Of a stretch of DNA of 46,094 bases, positions 29,515 through 40,385 are shown piece after piece (position 1 is the first letter of the stretch; each line of letters starts with the position of its first letter). The stretch spans positions 551,871 to 597,964 of the forward strand of contig BJOX01000283.1 of NCBI GenBank assembly GCA_009731375.1, in the 5' to 3' direction. The notes below the pieces were generated by a model, which did no database searches, was not told the origin of the DNA, and saw only the letters and a program-made list of their open reading frames with translations. Origin of the DNA: Paulinella micropora. Its lineage: Eukaryota; Cercozoa; Imbricatea; Euglyphida. The position numbers and the translations under genes are program-made.

Positions 29515-29991
29515 GGGGCCTACTCAACTGTAAAACTTAACAGACGCAATACAAGGGAGGTGAACTCGACGAGAAGTCCATCGTCGTTTTAAGATTTGGA
29601 CTTTGGGATTCGGTCAATTCGGATCTCGAGCCAAGGCACCATTCACATTTGACGGATTAGACAGGATCTGATTGGTGGTCGATCAGACTATGGGACTGTG
29701 GCTTAGGGAAAAATCGCGCGCGTAGGATTGAGGACGTGGACTGGTCGAGTGTCAGTTCACGATCTTCGGGCAATATTAAGTCTTGGAACTTAGCCCACAT
29801 GAAGCACAAGCCTATAATAATATGGGTGGCTCTTGATATGATTATGCTGAGGGTCGAGCACGGATGGCTCTTGGAATGGTGGACAAACGGCTAGTATTTG
29901 CCGGTACTGACGAGATTATACGAGATGTAGTCTCCGTTGGTATTACTGGAATTGAGATCGAGCGATCTCAAAGGAGGGGGAAGGGGTGCTA
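29515..29991 (+). other. 3' non-coding region and polypurine tract of element C
   Basis: Unique-looking sequence ending in a purine run (AAAGGAGGGGGAAGGGG, about 29970-29986) five bases before the right LTR. No gene. Confidence 0.75.
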
Positions 29992-30689
29992 TGTAACACC
30001 CACGGTATACTACATCGTTTTTACGCTATGGATTTTTACGGGAATTCACTCTGGGAAGTGATTCCTTGTTATTAAATGTTTTTAAGATGAATTCTTATTA
30101 TATTTCCGGTTTAGAATAATACTTCCGGTTTTAATGTTGTATTAGGATTAAGGAATATGAGGACAAGCTTGGAAGCTTAAATCCCATAGAGCCTTGAAAA
30201 CCTATATTTTACACTTAACCGTACACCGGAGTGGTGAAGGTTTCTACTACGGGATGCAGATTACACATTGTTGTAGCATTCATATTGAGTAACATCCCAC
30301 ATTAATAGCGTTAACCCGATCCTTTTATTGCGATTGTAGTAACCATTTAAAGTTATGGATTATTTTCATGGAAATTCCGTGAAATTTAGCAGTTTTTCCA
30401 GTGACTAGGAGTTTATGGCTAAATAAGGGAAATTGCACTTACGGGTTGTTGTTTTGGCATTTGTGCAGGTTACGGACGTAACGCATCGTGTCAGATGACC
30501 AGTGTCAAAGGGACACTTTGTTGACACTGAGCGGTTTTCCCCTTTGGCTTGATGTTGGGGTTCAAATCTGGCTTCCCTTTCTACTCTTGAAGTGGAAGTA
30601 AGCCTTGAACCATTTGTGTTCAATTTTATTACTAAATTCCAATTATTCTCTTTGAGCTCGTAAGGGTTAAGACGTCCTGTCTTAATACA
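29992..30689 (+). repeat. Right LTR of element C (698 bp)
   Basis: TGTAACACCC...GTCTTAATACA, followed by ATAC matching the 4 bp before the left LTR. It contains the uninterrupted version of the site where B is inserted in the left LTR (CATATTGAG near 30283-30291). Confidence 0.92.
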
Positions 30690-31840
30690 ATACAGTTAAA
30701 AAATTTGATATTAAAAAATTTTCCAACATATAAAAAAAGCTAGACGCAACAAAAAAAATGTTCTACATGCGAGAAAAATTCAGCGGCTGAACTTGACTCG
30801 TTTTTCCGGTCAATTTTTTTTTTCAAGTTGAAATTTTTTTCCCAAGTTGAAATTTTTTTCCCTGTTGAATTTTTTTTCCGGTTGATCTAGTAAAAGCACG
30901 GTGACATCACTTGAATGTCGACAGTAATATAATATTTATTAATATAAATATTGTATGAATTTTTATTTTTTGACCCGGCCAGAACTTGATCTAGATTCCA
31001 ATCAAAAACTGATTTCTCAACCAAAATCCAGATTCCAACCATAATCTGAAAAATAGTTTTTTTTTCCCACTTGAACGTCAACAATATGCCTCAAATAAAT
31101 TTGTTTTTTTGGCTCACAACTGTAACTCTAAATAAATTTTGCTTAGCAAGTAAACGGCGAGCTCAATCGAGTAAAAATAAACTAAAAATACTCTTTATTT
31201 CGAATCATAAAATTTAGATCCACTTATAAGTGGATCTAGTGGACCGTGACGTTAAGTGTTATTAAAAACAAAGTACTGCTAATATTGCCACATTTGTTGC
31301 TTAAAACCTTTAATAATCCACAAGATCCACAAATGTGGTTTTAAACCACAAATGTGGATTGCCCGGTTAAGGGTTAAGGGTTGATGCCATGACTTGCTGA
31401 GTAACTGTAGCACTTGATATTTCTCTATCTACAGACGGTATATTAGATATCACTATATATAAATAAATTAAGTGGAGATGAAATGTGTGTCGCAATATGT
31501 AGTCTATCATCTGAAACTAGCTTTGAATATTGCGCTGCTGGACCATTTGCACATCGACATACATCTCGCTAGATTGGTATGGACTAAACTACGGTCATTT
31601 GAAATTAGCTAGGAATTGGATGTGGATATTGCCCATGAAAGGGAAAATGCGATATAATACATGTAACTATGTACACCCTGACACTACGTGCAACTTCAAT
31701 TTCTATTTATGGTTTCGCATATACCGAAAAACCACCGCGATGAATATTATACAGTCCAGCTTGGCGCTCATTTTTCTTGATCTGAGATCTCAAAATACTG
31801 AGAACGTAGTCCGATCGAAAGCGCTTGTTAGGAGTTTTCA
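30690..31840. other. AT-rich non-coding stretch
   Basis: Contains a short tandem motif (CAAGTTGAAATTTTTTTCC, repeated with variation around 30824-30885), a palindrome ATCCACTTATAAGTGGAT near 31218 and two ACCACAAATGTGG-type palindromes near 31330-31360. No open frame with a recognisable domain. Confidence 0.6.
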
Positions 31841-32198
31841 TACGTTTATGTATGTATATGTATGTATGTATTTATGTATGTATGTATGTTAATGGTGCTT
31901 TTCAGAATCGTCACTGGTAACCGACGAGAAATCTGGCGCAATGTTGAATGATTTCGCCCCTTGAATGTCGTTTACACTATAATAAGTTACGATCTTCTTG
32001 GCTTGGGAGCGATTTCCATTTCTAGTTATCTTTGTGGGTATTCGAGGTGAAATGTTTGATGGAGGTACCCGAGAGGGGGGGGGGGGGGGGNNNNNNNNNN
32101 NNNNNNNNNNNNNNNNNNNNNNNNNNNNNNNNNNNNNNNNNNNNNNNNNNNNNNNNNNNNNNNNNNNNNNNNNNNNNNNNNNNNNNNNNNGAGTGTGT

Positions 32199-32230
<32 letters not shown>
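31841..32230. repeat. (TATG)n, unique segment, G-tracts and gap
   Basis: A short TATG/TATT repeat (31845-31890), a ~190-bp unique segment, then a poly-G run, 100 N (32091-32190) and poly-G again to about 32230. Nothing coding is apparent; frames are Gly/Pro runs. Confidence 0.8.
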
Positions 32231-32232
<2 letters not shown>

Positions 32233-32617
32233 TTCTACTCCATCGACATGAATGACATGTCAATGGTGGCTGCTCATCGATGCTTTTGCCCAACGCCATC
32301 TTCTCCTCGTCCTTCACTGTGGATGCAACTTGATCCGCGAACACCAAGGGCACAGCATACCAGCTCACGCTTGCAGGGTAGTCTATCCAAATCCTGCAAA
32401 TAGATAGATATGCATGCATGCATGTATGTATGTACGTAAGTGCATGTATGTATGTAAATAAGTATGTATGCATGCATGCATGTATGTATGCTATGTATGC
32501 TGTGCTATGCTATGCTATGCTATGTATGTATATGTATGTGTGTATGTACGTGCATGTATATATGTATGCATGCATGAACACATGATCATACATGGAAAAC
32601 ATACCTTCCTGTATAAA
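32231..32617. repeat. Unique segment and ATGT/ATGC microsatellite
   Basis: 32231-32400 is unique sequence without a recognised gene. 32400-32580 is built of ATGT, ATGC and TATGC repeats, giving spurious Met/Cys/Tyr/Val or His/Thr/Tyr frames. Confidence 0.8.
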
Positions 32618-33478
32618 CTAAACACTGGGCTTGCGAAAACGCCCTCTGGGTACACTGACACAGTTGGGTAGTTCAGGGCTGCTGTGGGAAAGATAAGGTG
32701 GGGATGCGGTGCCATCCAAGCTATGTCCCAGAGCCAAACGACCCCTGTCGAGCAATGTCGGGGATTGTCCGCCTTCAGCGAGGATTATCAAAGGAAAAGA
32801 AACAGTCGCGGCTTTCTGGGCCACGCTTGCCTTTCCTGAACTTGCACGTGAGCGAAAGGACCTCCAGTTCTTCGAGGAGGACTGGCTCAGCCTTCTGGCG
32901 TCAGGAGACCGGGGTGTGTTAAGGGAAGTGTTCGAGACCGAGCGACTGCATAACGAAGGAGAAGACAAGGGTGTCGACGACTTTGAGCTGTAGGGTGTGG
33001 AGGATGGAGAAAGAGCCGGTAACGTGGCGAGATAAGTCGACTGTTTCACTGTTTGTGTCGTGGAGCGCATCGCCTCGGCAGTGGGAGAAAAACTGTGGTC
33101 AAGTTCATCTGCATGGGAGGGCAGCATTTGTATGAGGCGGCAATCAAACCCATAAGGGCAGCGCTTCAGGATACGGCCGCGAGGTGTTGAATGAGCCTTC
33201 TCTCCTTCCGACATGTTGGAGTCGGGACAGTTGTTTAAGTCACGAGAGCTGGTGTATATTCGTGGTCGACTGCGAGTCCGATGCAACTCGAGAGGTTTTG
33301 TAGTTGTCGCTATGCTGGGCTCGCTAAGATGCACAGCTGGCCCTGGGTCAGAGGCTGGGTGCAGCTCAAACAGTGTCTGAGGCTGCTCTCCTTCGATCGC
33401 TGTTGTCGCAGGGCCAGTACTAGGGCCTGCGGCTCCCATTTCTTCCCTGTGCTCCATGGCGTGCACGAAAAATAGCAC
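32618..33478 (-). CDS. Hypothetical protein with PBZ-like zinc finger
   Basis: A 286-codon ATG-to-TAG frame in otherwise non-repetitive, GC-richer sequence; ATG codons at 33478 and 33457 are both possible starts. Residues 107-128 have C-P-Y-G-F-D-C followed by H122 and H128, i.e. C-x5-C-x8-H-x5-H. This resembles the PAR-binding zinc finger (C-x-[FY]-G-x-x-C-x6-H-x5-H) but has two extra residues before the first His. Residues ~140-240 are Ser/Pro/Thr/Arg-rich and probably disordered. The C-terminus is basic. It may be one exon of a larger gene; no neighbours suggest a pathway. Function not assigned. Confidence 0.5.
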   Translation of the reverse strand: MLFFVHAMEHREEMGAAGPSTGPATTAIEGEQPQTLFELHPASDPGPAVHLSEPSIATTTKPLELHRTRSRPRIYTSSRDLNNCPDSNMSEGEKAHSTPRGRILKRCPYGFDCRLIQMLPSHADELDHSFSPTAEAMRSTTQTVKQSTYLATLPALSPSSTPYSSKSSTPLSSPSLCSRSVSNTSLNTPRSPDARRLSQSSSKNWRSFRSRASSGKASVAQKAATVSFPLIILAEGGQSPTLLDRGRLALGHSLDGTASPPYLSHSSPELPNCVSVPRGRFRKPSV

Positions 33479-34455
33479 TGGGAGGTATTGAAGATGTGGT
33501 CCACTGGTTTAGGATCTGCGCGCACTGGTTTAGGATCTGCGCGAAGAGTTAGCGACTGGTTTGGCAAGAGACCCTGATAAATCAGGCGCATGGTTTAGGA
33601 TTGCTCGCTCGAGAGCGAGGCTCATCTTTAGCGGTCGCCCGCGAGTTGGAGAGACCCATATAAATCAGGCGCATGGCGGGAGTAAGCGGCATTATTCTGC
33701 ATCAGTGCAAACGCATTTTTTATGAATTGTAAAGGATCGGATTTTGCGGGTCAGGCCGGAGAAGAAAGGAAATTACTTGAGACCGACCAAACGATAACTG
33801 ATTCACAATGCAAACAGTCAGATAAATAGCGTACATGTACTTTACAGAAAGTTCATGCTTGCAGTCACCAGACTTTCTGTTGCTCACCTACACATAGCAA
33901 CTCCAGGCACGTTTGGGGTGTCTGGTTTGGCAAGTGCCCATGGCATTTGTTGTGTGTGTGTCAGGCCAGTATCGGTCCAGAGACAGTGCCACCATTGCGC
34001 AGACTTGCAGAAGAGCAAGATCAATCAAAACAGAAGACTGTAAAAGCCCGGAGGCAAGAAAATCTTGAAAAGCAAGCTAAGAAATATATCTTAGTTTGCT
34101 TTCTTTGACTCTTTCGGGATGAGTCATTTTGATTATCATCTTCTTCCGGGAGGGGCACCCACAAGATCCGGATGGTTCAAACCTGTTCGTGCAGTTCTAG
34201 GTCTCTTTTCAATACGTTATGTGTCTAAATACAAATATTAAGCACCGTATGCATCTGATATGTGATATATCAAATATTTGACCAAAAGCTTGTATGCCTG
34301 ACAGTCTTACGTCTGCAGACAGCACAGCAAAAAAATGCACAACACTATGCAAAAATTTCATGTCATACATAACATATACGCATCTCTCATGATTGTGATC
34401 ACCTCTACTATCTTTGAAATTCTATTAGTGCTGTATCGGTTTTTAAAATAGTTTA
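33479..34455. other. Intergenic sequence with small repeats
   Basis: ACTGGTTTAGGATCTGCGCG occurs twice in tandem (about 33500-33542), TAAATCAGGCGCATGG occurs twice (about 33577 and 33661), and CTCGCTCGAGAGCGAG (about 33605) is a palindrome. The rest is unique sequence with no gene I can support. Confidence 0.6.
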
Positions 34456-34642
34456 AAATGATAGAGGAGAGAGAGAGAGAGAGAGCGAAAATATATATGT
34501 ATATATATATACGTATATGTATATAATATATATATGTACAGATATATATATTATATATAATATACATATATATATATTTGTACATACATATATATGTATA
34601 TCCATATCTGTTGTTACATCAAATCTCTCATTATGTACAAAA

Positions 34643-34681
<39 letters not shown>

Positions 34682-34970
34682 GCAAAAAAAGGGGGGGGGG
34701 NNNNNNNNNNNNNNNNNNNNNNNNNNNNNNNNNNNNNNNNNNNNNNNNNNNNNNNNNNNNNNNNNNNNNNNNNNNNNNNNNNNNNNNNNNNNNNNNNNNN
34801 NNNNNNNNNNNNNNNNNNNNNNNNNNNNNNNNNNNNNNNNNNNNNNNNNNNNNNNNNNNNNNNNNNNNNNNNNNNNNNNNNNNNNNNNNNNGGGGGCAAG
34901 AGGAGGATGAAGGAGAAGGAAAAGGAAAAGAAAAGAAAAGCAAGCAAGAAGGAAAAGGAAAGAATAGTGA
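34456..34970. repeat. (GA)n, (TA)n, (CA)n microsatellites and gap
   Basis: GA repeats (34466-34487), TATA/TATG-type AT repeats (34490-34610), CA repeats (34647-34679), G-tract, 191 N (34701-34891), then an AAGGA-rich purine segment. No gene. Confidence 0.9.
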
Positions 34971-35059
34971 GTGTTATTTTTGTTGTTTATGATGGCGTTG
35001 GTTGTCGTTGCTGTTGATGTAGATGATGATGGTGGTCGTGGTGGTGATGATGATGATGA

Positions 35060-35090
<31 letters not shown>

Positions 35091-35196
35091 CTTCTTCTTC
35101 TTCTTCTTCTTCTTCTTCTTCTTCTTCTTCTTCTTCTTCTTCTTCTCCTTCTTCTTCTTCTTCCTCTATTATTAATAACTACTCCTATTACTACTA

Positions 35197-35267
<71 letters not shown>

Positions 35268-35298
35268 GACTACTAACTACTAACTACTACTACTACTA

Positions 35299-35335
<37 letters not shown>

Positions 35336-35434
35336 TACTACTACTACTACTACTATTACTACTATTATTATTACTATTACTACTCCTACTACTACTACTA
35401 CTATTACTACTATTATCTATTTCATTTATTTCAT

Positions 35435-35473
<39 letters not shown>

Positions 35474-35533
35474 TTTGTTTATTTATTTATTATCATAATT
35501 ATTATTATTATTATTATTATCATTATTATTATT

Positions 35534-35591
<58 letters not shown>

Positions 35592-35608
35592 TTTATTTGT
35601 ATTATTTG

Positions 35609-35647
<39 letters not shown>

Positions 35648-35780
35648 TTATTATTATCATTGTTATTATTATTATTATTATTATTAATATTAGTATTATT
35701 ACTACTATTATTATCATTATTAACCACCACCACCACCACCACCATCACCACCACCATCATCATCATCATCATCATCATCC
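34971..35780. repeat. (TTC)n, (TAC)n, (TTTA)n, (TTA)n, (CAC)n and (CAT)n microsatellite block
   Basis: Successive triplet and tetranucleotide arrays with almost no unique sequence between them. Translated frames are homopolymeric (Leu, Thr, Tyr, Ile) and not genes. Confidence 0.95.
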
Positions 35781-35792
35781 TTCTTGGCCTAG

Positions 35793-35864
35793 GCCTAGCT
35801 GGTGTGGCGCTGATGTCTCTCGGTAGCAAAGCTGCTCATCGACTCTTCTCAAATGGCGAAGACG
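35793..35864 (+). other. Candidate exon 1 of a microsatellite-riddled gene
   Basis: A unique 72-nt segment bounded by CTTGGCCTAG on the left (acceptor-like) and GTGGTT on the right (donor-like). It is open in one frame (LAGVALMSLGSKAAHRLF...) with two leading bases and one trailing base. Together with 36291-36364 and 37670-37718 it gives a continuous phase-compatible reading. Function unrecognised. Confidence 0.35.
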
Positions 35865-35867
35865 GTG

Positions 35868-35939
<72 letters not shown>

Positions 35940-36010
35940 TTCATCTTCATCTTCACCTTCATCTTTATCTTCATCTTTATCTTTACGTTTTTATCTTCAG
36001 TCTTCTTCAC

Positions 36011-36051
<41 letters not shown>

Positions 36052-36155
36052 TTTCTTTATTTCCTTCTTTCTTCCTTTCTTTCTTTCTTTCTTCCTTCCT
36101 TCCTTCCTGCCTTCCTTCCTTCCTTCCTTCCTTCCTTTCTTTCTTTCTTTCTTTC

Positions 36156-36209
<54 letters not shown>

Positions 36210-36290
36210 CCTCCCTCCTCTCCCTCCCTCCCTCCTCTCCCTCCCATTTCTATATCTCTCTATCTATCTATATCTGTCTGCACTTTATAG
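35865..36290. repeat. (CT)n, (TCTTCA)n, (CTTT)n and (CCTT)n tracts
   Basis: Pyrimidine microsatellites filling the interval between two unique segments, ending in a pyrimidine-rich run with CTTTATAG at 36283-36290, which looks like a 3' splice acceptor. Confidence 0.9.
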
Positions 36291-36364
36291 CCATGGGCGG
36301 AGAGCATGATGTAGACACAGACGATGTTTTCATGCACGACATGACACCACATGGCAAAGTAGAG
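36291..36364 (+). other. Candidate exon 2
   Basis: Unique 74-nt segment after CTTTATAG and before GTAATT. With the one base left from candidate exon 1 it starts GCC and reads MGGEHDVDTDDVFMHDMTPH and on to its last codon in phase 0. The acidic/His-rich peptide is not recognised. A diverged inverted copy of its right end appears near 37395-37425. Confidence 0.35.
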
Positions 36365-36394
36365 GTAATTGATTATGATTATGATTATGATGAT

Positions 36395-36425
<31 letters not shown>

Positions 36426-36442
36426 TTATTTCATTATTATTA

Positions 36443-36476
<34 letters not shown>

Positions 36477-36494
36477 GTTATTATTATTATTATT
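36365..36494. repeat. (GATTAT)n, (TTTA)n and (TTA)n microsatellites
   Basis: Short arrays leading directly into the SINE head at 36495. Confidence 0.95.
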
Positions 36495-36567
36495 GACACC
36501 GTGATAGCCCAGTGGTCAAGTTCTACCATCTGGGCCCTGTCGCCAGTTCGATTCCCGTCGGTGCCAC
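36495..36567 (+). mobile_element. tRNA-derived SINE head, copy 3
   Basis: GACACCGTGATAGCCCAGTG through GTTCGATTCCCGTCGGTGCC: the same A- and B-box-like head as 7897 and 9010, again directly after (TTA)n. Cut by a 27-N gap (36568-36594). Confidence 0.82.
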
Positions 36568-37040
<473 letters not shown>

Positions 37041-37115
37041 ATTATATGTATATCTTGCTTTCTTCCTTCCTTGCTTCCTTCCTTCCTTCCTTCCTTCCTT
37101 CCTTCCTTCCTTCCT

Positions 37116-37184
<69 letters not shown>

Positions 37185-37669
37185 TTCGTTTTGTTGTTGT
37201 TGCTGTTGTTGTTGTTGCTGCTGCTGCTGCTGTTGTTTTTTGCTGTTGATGCTGCTGCTGCTGCGGTTGTTGTGTTGCTGCTGTTGCTGCTGGTGCTGCT
37301 GTTATTGTTGTTGTTGATGCTGCTGCTGCTGTTGTTGTTGTTGTTTTTGTTGTTGTTGCTGCTGCTGCCAAAAACAATATACGTAGACAATTACCTTTCC
37401 ATTTACTGTGCGGTGTCATGCTACAACAAAACAACACAACAACAACAAACAAATAAACAAACAAACAAGCAAACAAGCAAACAAACAAATAAACAAACAA
37501 ACAAACAAACAAACGAACGAACGAACGAACGAAAGTAAGAAAGTAAGAAAGTAAGAAAGTAAGTAGAGTAAGTAAGTAAGTAAGTAAGAAAGAAAGAAAG
37601 AAAGAAAGAAAGGAATAACAACAGGTCGATTTATCTACTGTCTATCTTCATCTTCTTTTTCTCTAACAG
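37041..37669. repeat. (CTTC)n, (TTG/CTG)n, (AAAC)n and (AAGT)n microsatellites
   Basis: CCTT/CTTT repeats (37057-37186), TTG/CTG repeats (37190-37368), a ~50-bp unique piece (37369-37430), AAAC/AACG (37431-37530) and AAGT/AAGA (37530-37612). It ends with a pyrimidine run and CTCTAACAG, an acceptor-like sequence. Confidence 0.9.
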
Positions 37670-37718
37670 GACCCCTTTGTTCCCAAAGATGGCGTTGATA
37701 AAGTCATGTGCAAATCAG
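37670..37718 (+). other. Candidate exon 3
   Basis: Unique 49-nt segment between CTCTAACAG and GTACTACC, reading DPFVPKDGVDKVMCKS in phase 0 with one trailing base. Boundaries and phase fit candidate exons 1 and 2. No family recognised. Confidence 0.35.
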
Positions 37719-37813
37719 GTACTACCTACCTACCTACATGCATGCATACATGCATACATACATACATACATACATACATACATACATACATGACATACAT
37801 ACATTCACATGTT
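37719..37813. repeat. (ACCT)n and (ACAT)n microsatellite
   Basis: Tetranucleotide repeats between candidate exon 3 and the fold-back element. Confidence 0.9.
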
Positions 37814-38266
37814 AAGGCCCATTCTAAACCACATATATATACATTATATATATATATATATGTATATCCAGATTTCCGGGTTCTGGGTGTAAAAGTGGCT
37901 TTTCAGGAAGGATACCCCCAGAAAGTGGCACCAGAAGCCGGTTTCCGGGTGTGAAAGTGGCACCACAGGCCAGGCTTTTCAGGAAGCATTACCCCCAGAA
38001 AGTGGCACCAGAAGCCGGTTTCCGGGTGTAAAGTGGCACCACAGGCCAGGCTTTTCAGGAAGAATACCCCCAGAAAGTGGCACCAGAAGCCGGGTTCCGG
38101 GTGTAAAGTGGCACCACAGGCCAGGCTTTTCAGGAAGCAAAGCCAGAAAGTGGCACCAGAAACCGGGTTCCGGGTGTAAAGTGGCACCACAGGCCAGACT
38201 TTTCAGGAAGCATAACCCCCAGAAAGTGGCACCAGAAACCCGGAATTCTGGGGGGCGTAGAGCGAG
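37814..38266. mobile_element. Fold-back MITE-like element with amplified interior
   Basis: The left end (AAGGCCCATTCTAAACCA) and right end (GAATTCTGGGGGGCGTAGAG) resemble the inverted termini of the 128-bp element at 41305-41432, with a (TA)n insertion near the left end. The interior holds about five tandem copies of a ~75-bp unit containing AGTGGCACCACAGGCCAGGC and CTTTTCAGGAAG, where the short element has one. Minus-strand frames across it give a repeated peptide but reflect only the tandem structure. Confidence 0.7.
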
Positions 38267-38420
38267 TCTATATATTTTCATACAGAACACGATATGCATC
38301 ATATCATGCGCATATTTTTTTAATATAACATCGCACACGGATAAGAACATGCATCTTGTCACGTACATCTGACATACAGAGTTAAATACATATTCATAAC
38401 AAAAACAGGAACAGCAAACA
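38267..38420. other. Short unique spacer
   Basis: No gene seen. Confidence 0.5.
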
Positions 38421-38768
<348 letters not shown>

Positions 38769-39626
38769 NNNNNNNNNNNNNNNNNNNNNNNNNNNNNNNN
38801 NNNNNNNNNNNNNNNNNNNNNNNNNNNNNNNNNNNNNNNNNNNNNNNNNNNNNNNNNNNNNNNNNNNNNNNNNNNNNNNNNNNNNNNNNNNNNNNNNNNN
38901 NNNNNNNNNNNNNNNNNNNNNNNNNNNNNNNNNNNNNNNNNNNNNNNNNNNNNNNNNNNNNNNNNNNNNNNNNNNNNNNNNNNNNNNNNNNNNNNNNNNN
39001 NNNNNNNNNNNNNNNNNNNNNNNNNNNNNNNNNNNNNNNNNNNNNNNNNNNNNNNNNNNNNNNNNNNNNNNNNNNNNNNNNNNNNNNNNNNNNNNNNNNN
39101 NNNNNNNNNNNNNNNNNNNNNNNNNNNNNNNNNNNNNNNNNNNNNNNNNNNNNNNNNNNNNNNNNNNNNNNNNNNNNNNNNNNNNNNNNNNNNNNNNNNN
39201 NNNNNNNNNNNNNNNNNNNNNNNNNNNNNNNNNNNNNNNNNNNNNNNNNNNNNNNNNNNNNNNNNNNNNNNNNNNNNNNNNNNNNNNNNNNNNNNNNNNN
39301 NNNNNNNNNNNNNNNNNNNNNNNNNNNNNNNNNNNNNNNNNNNNNNNNNNNNNNNNNNNNNNNNNNNNNNNNNNNNNNNNNNNNNNNNNNNNNNNNNNNN
39401 NNNNNNNNNNNNNNNNNNNNNNNNNNNNNNNNNNNNNNNNNNNNNNNNNNNNNNNNNNNNNNNNNNNNNNNNNNNNNNNNNNNNNNNNNNNNNNNNNNNN
39501 NNNNNNNNNNNNNNNNNNNNNNNNNNNNNNNNNNNNNNNNNNNNNNNNNNNNNNNNNNNNNNNNNNNNNNNNNNNNNNNNNNNNNNNNNNNNNNNNNNNN
39601 NNNNNNNNNNNNNNNNNNNNNNNNNN
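38769..39626. other. Assembly gap (858 N)
   Basis: Largest gap in the window, flanked on both sides by (CT)n, so probably an unresolved microsatellite. Confidence 0.98.
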
Positions 39627-39633
39627 CCCTCCT

Positions 39634-39719
<86 letters not shown>

Positions 39720-39720
39720 G

Positions 39721-39759
<39 letters not shown>

Positions 39760-40095
39760 ATACATACACAGATACATACATACATACATACATACATACG
39801 TACGTACGTACGTACGTACGTACGTGCATACATACATACATGCATATACATACATACATACATACACACATACATACATACATACACACATACATACACA
39901 CATACATACATTACACACATTACATACATTACATACATGACATGCATGACATACATGACATGCATGACATACATGACATACATGACATACATGACATGCA
40001 TGACATGCATACATACATGCATACATACATATGCATACATATACATACACATACATACACATACATACATATACATACATATACATACATATACA

Positions 40096-40128
<33 letters not shown>

Positions 40129-40385
40129 TCGTAGGCAAGTTGGGTCCTCCTGCTTTGTTCCTTTACAACCTTCATGTGTATGTATGTATGTATCTATGTA
40201 TGTATGTATGTATGTATTTATGCATCTATGTATTTATGCATGCATTGTATGTATGTATGTATGTATGTATGTATGTATGTATGTATGTATTTATCTATGT
40301 ATGTATGTATGTATGTATGTATGTATGTATGTATATTCGTAGGCAAGTTGGGTCCTCCTGCTTTGTTCCTTTACAACCTTCAAGT
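39627..40385. repeat. (CT)n, (ACAT)n and (TATG)n arrays with a duplicated unique block
   Basis: CT repeats to 39757, then ACAT/ACGT arrays, then TATG arrays. A unique block TTCGTAGGCAAGTTGGGTCC...TTTACAACCTTCA occurs at about 40128-40173 and again at about 40335-40382; the second copy leads into the minisatellite. Confidence 0.9.

Larger units (their letters stand above)
15767..30689 (+). mobile_element. Ty3-like element C, internally deleted, host of nested element B
   Basis: The outer LTRs are 15767-16055 plus 26741-27138 (left, split) and 29992-30689 (right, whole), with TG...CA ends (TGTAACACCC...CTTAATACA). The 4-bp target duplication is ATAC (15763-15766 and 30690-30693). The internal part (27139-29991) goes from a primer-site-like TGGAGTCC directly to the pre-integrase region; gag, protease, RT and RNase H are absent. 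Integrase frames carry several stops and frameshifts. It is a distant relative of the A/B family at protein level, with unrelated longer LTRs. Confidence 0.88.

Noticed and set aside
37903-38368. Repeat protein with KPGLWCHF-type units
   Set aside because: The units follow the ~75-bp tandem DNA repeat of a MITE interior, and the period is interrupted by indels.
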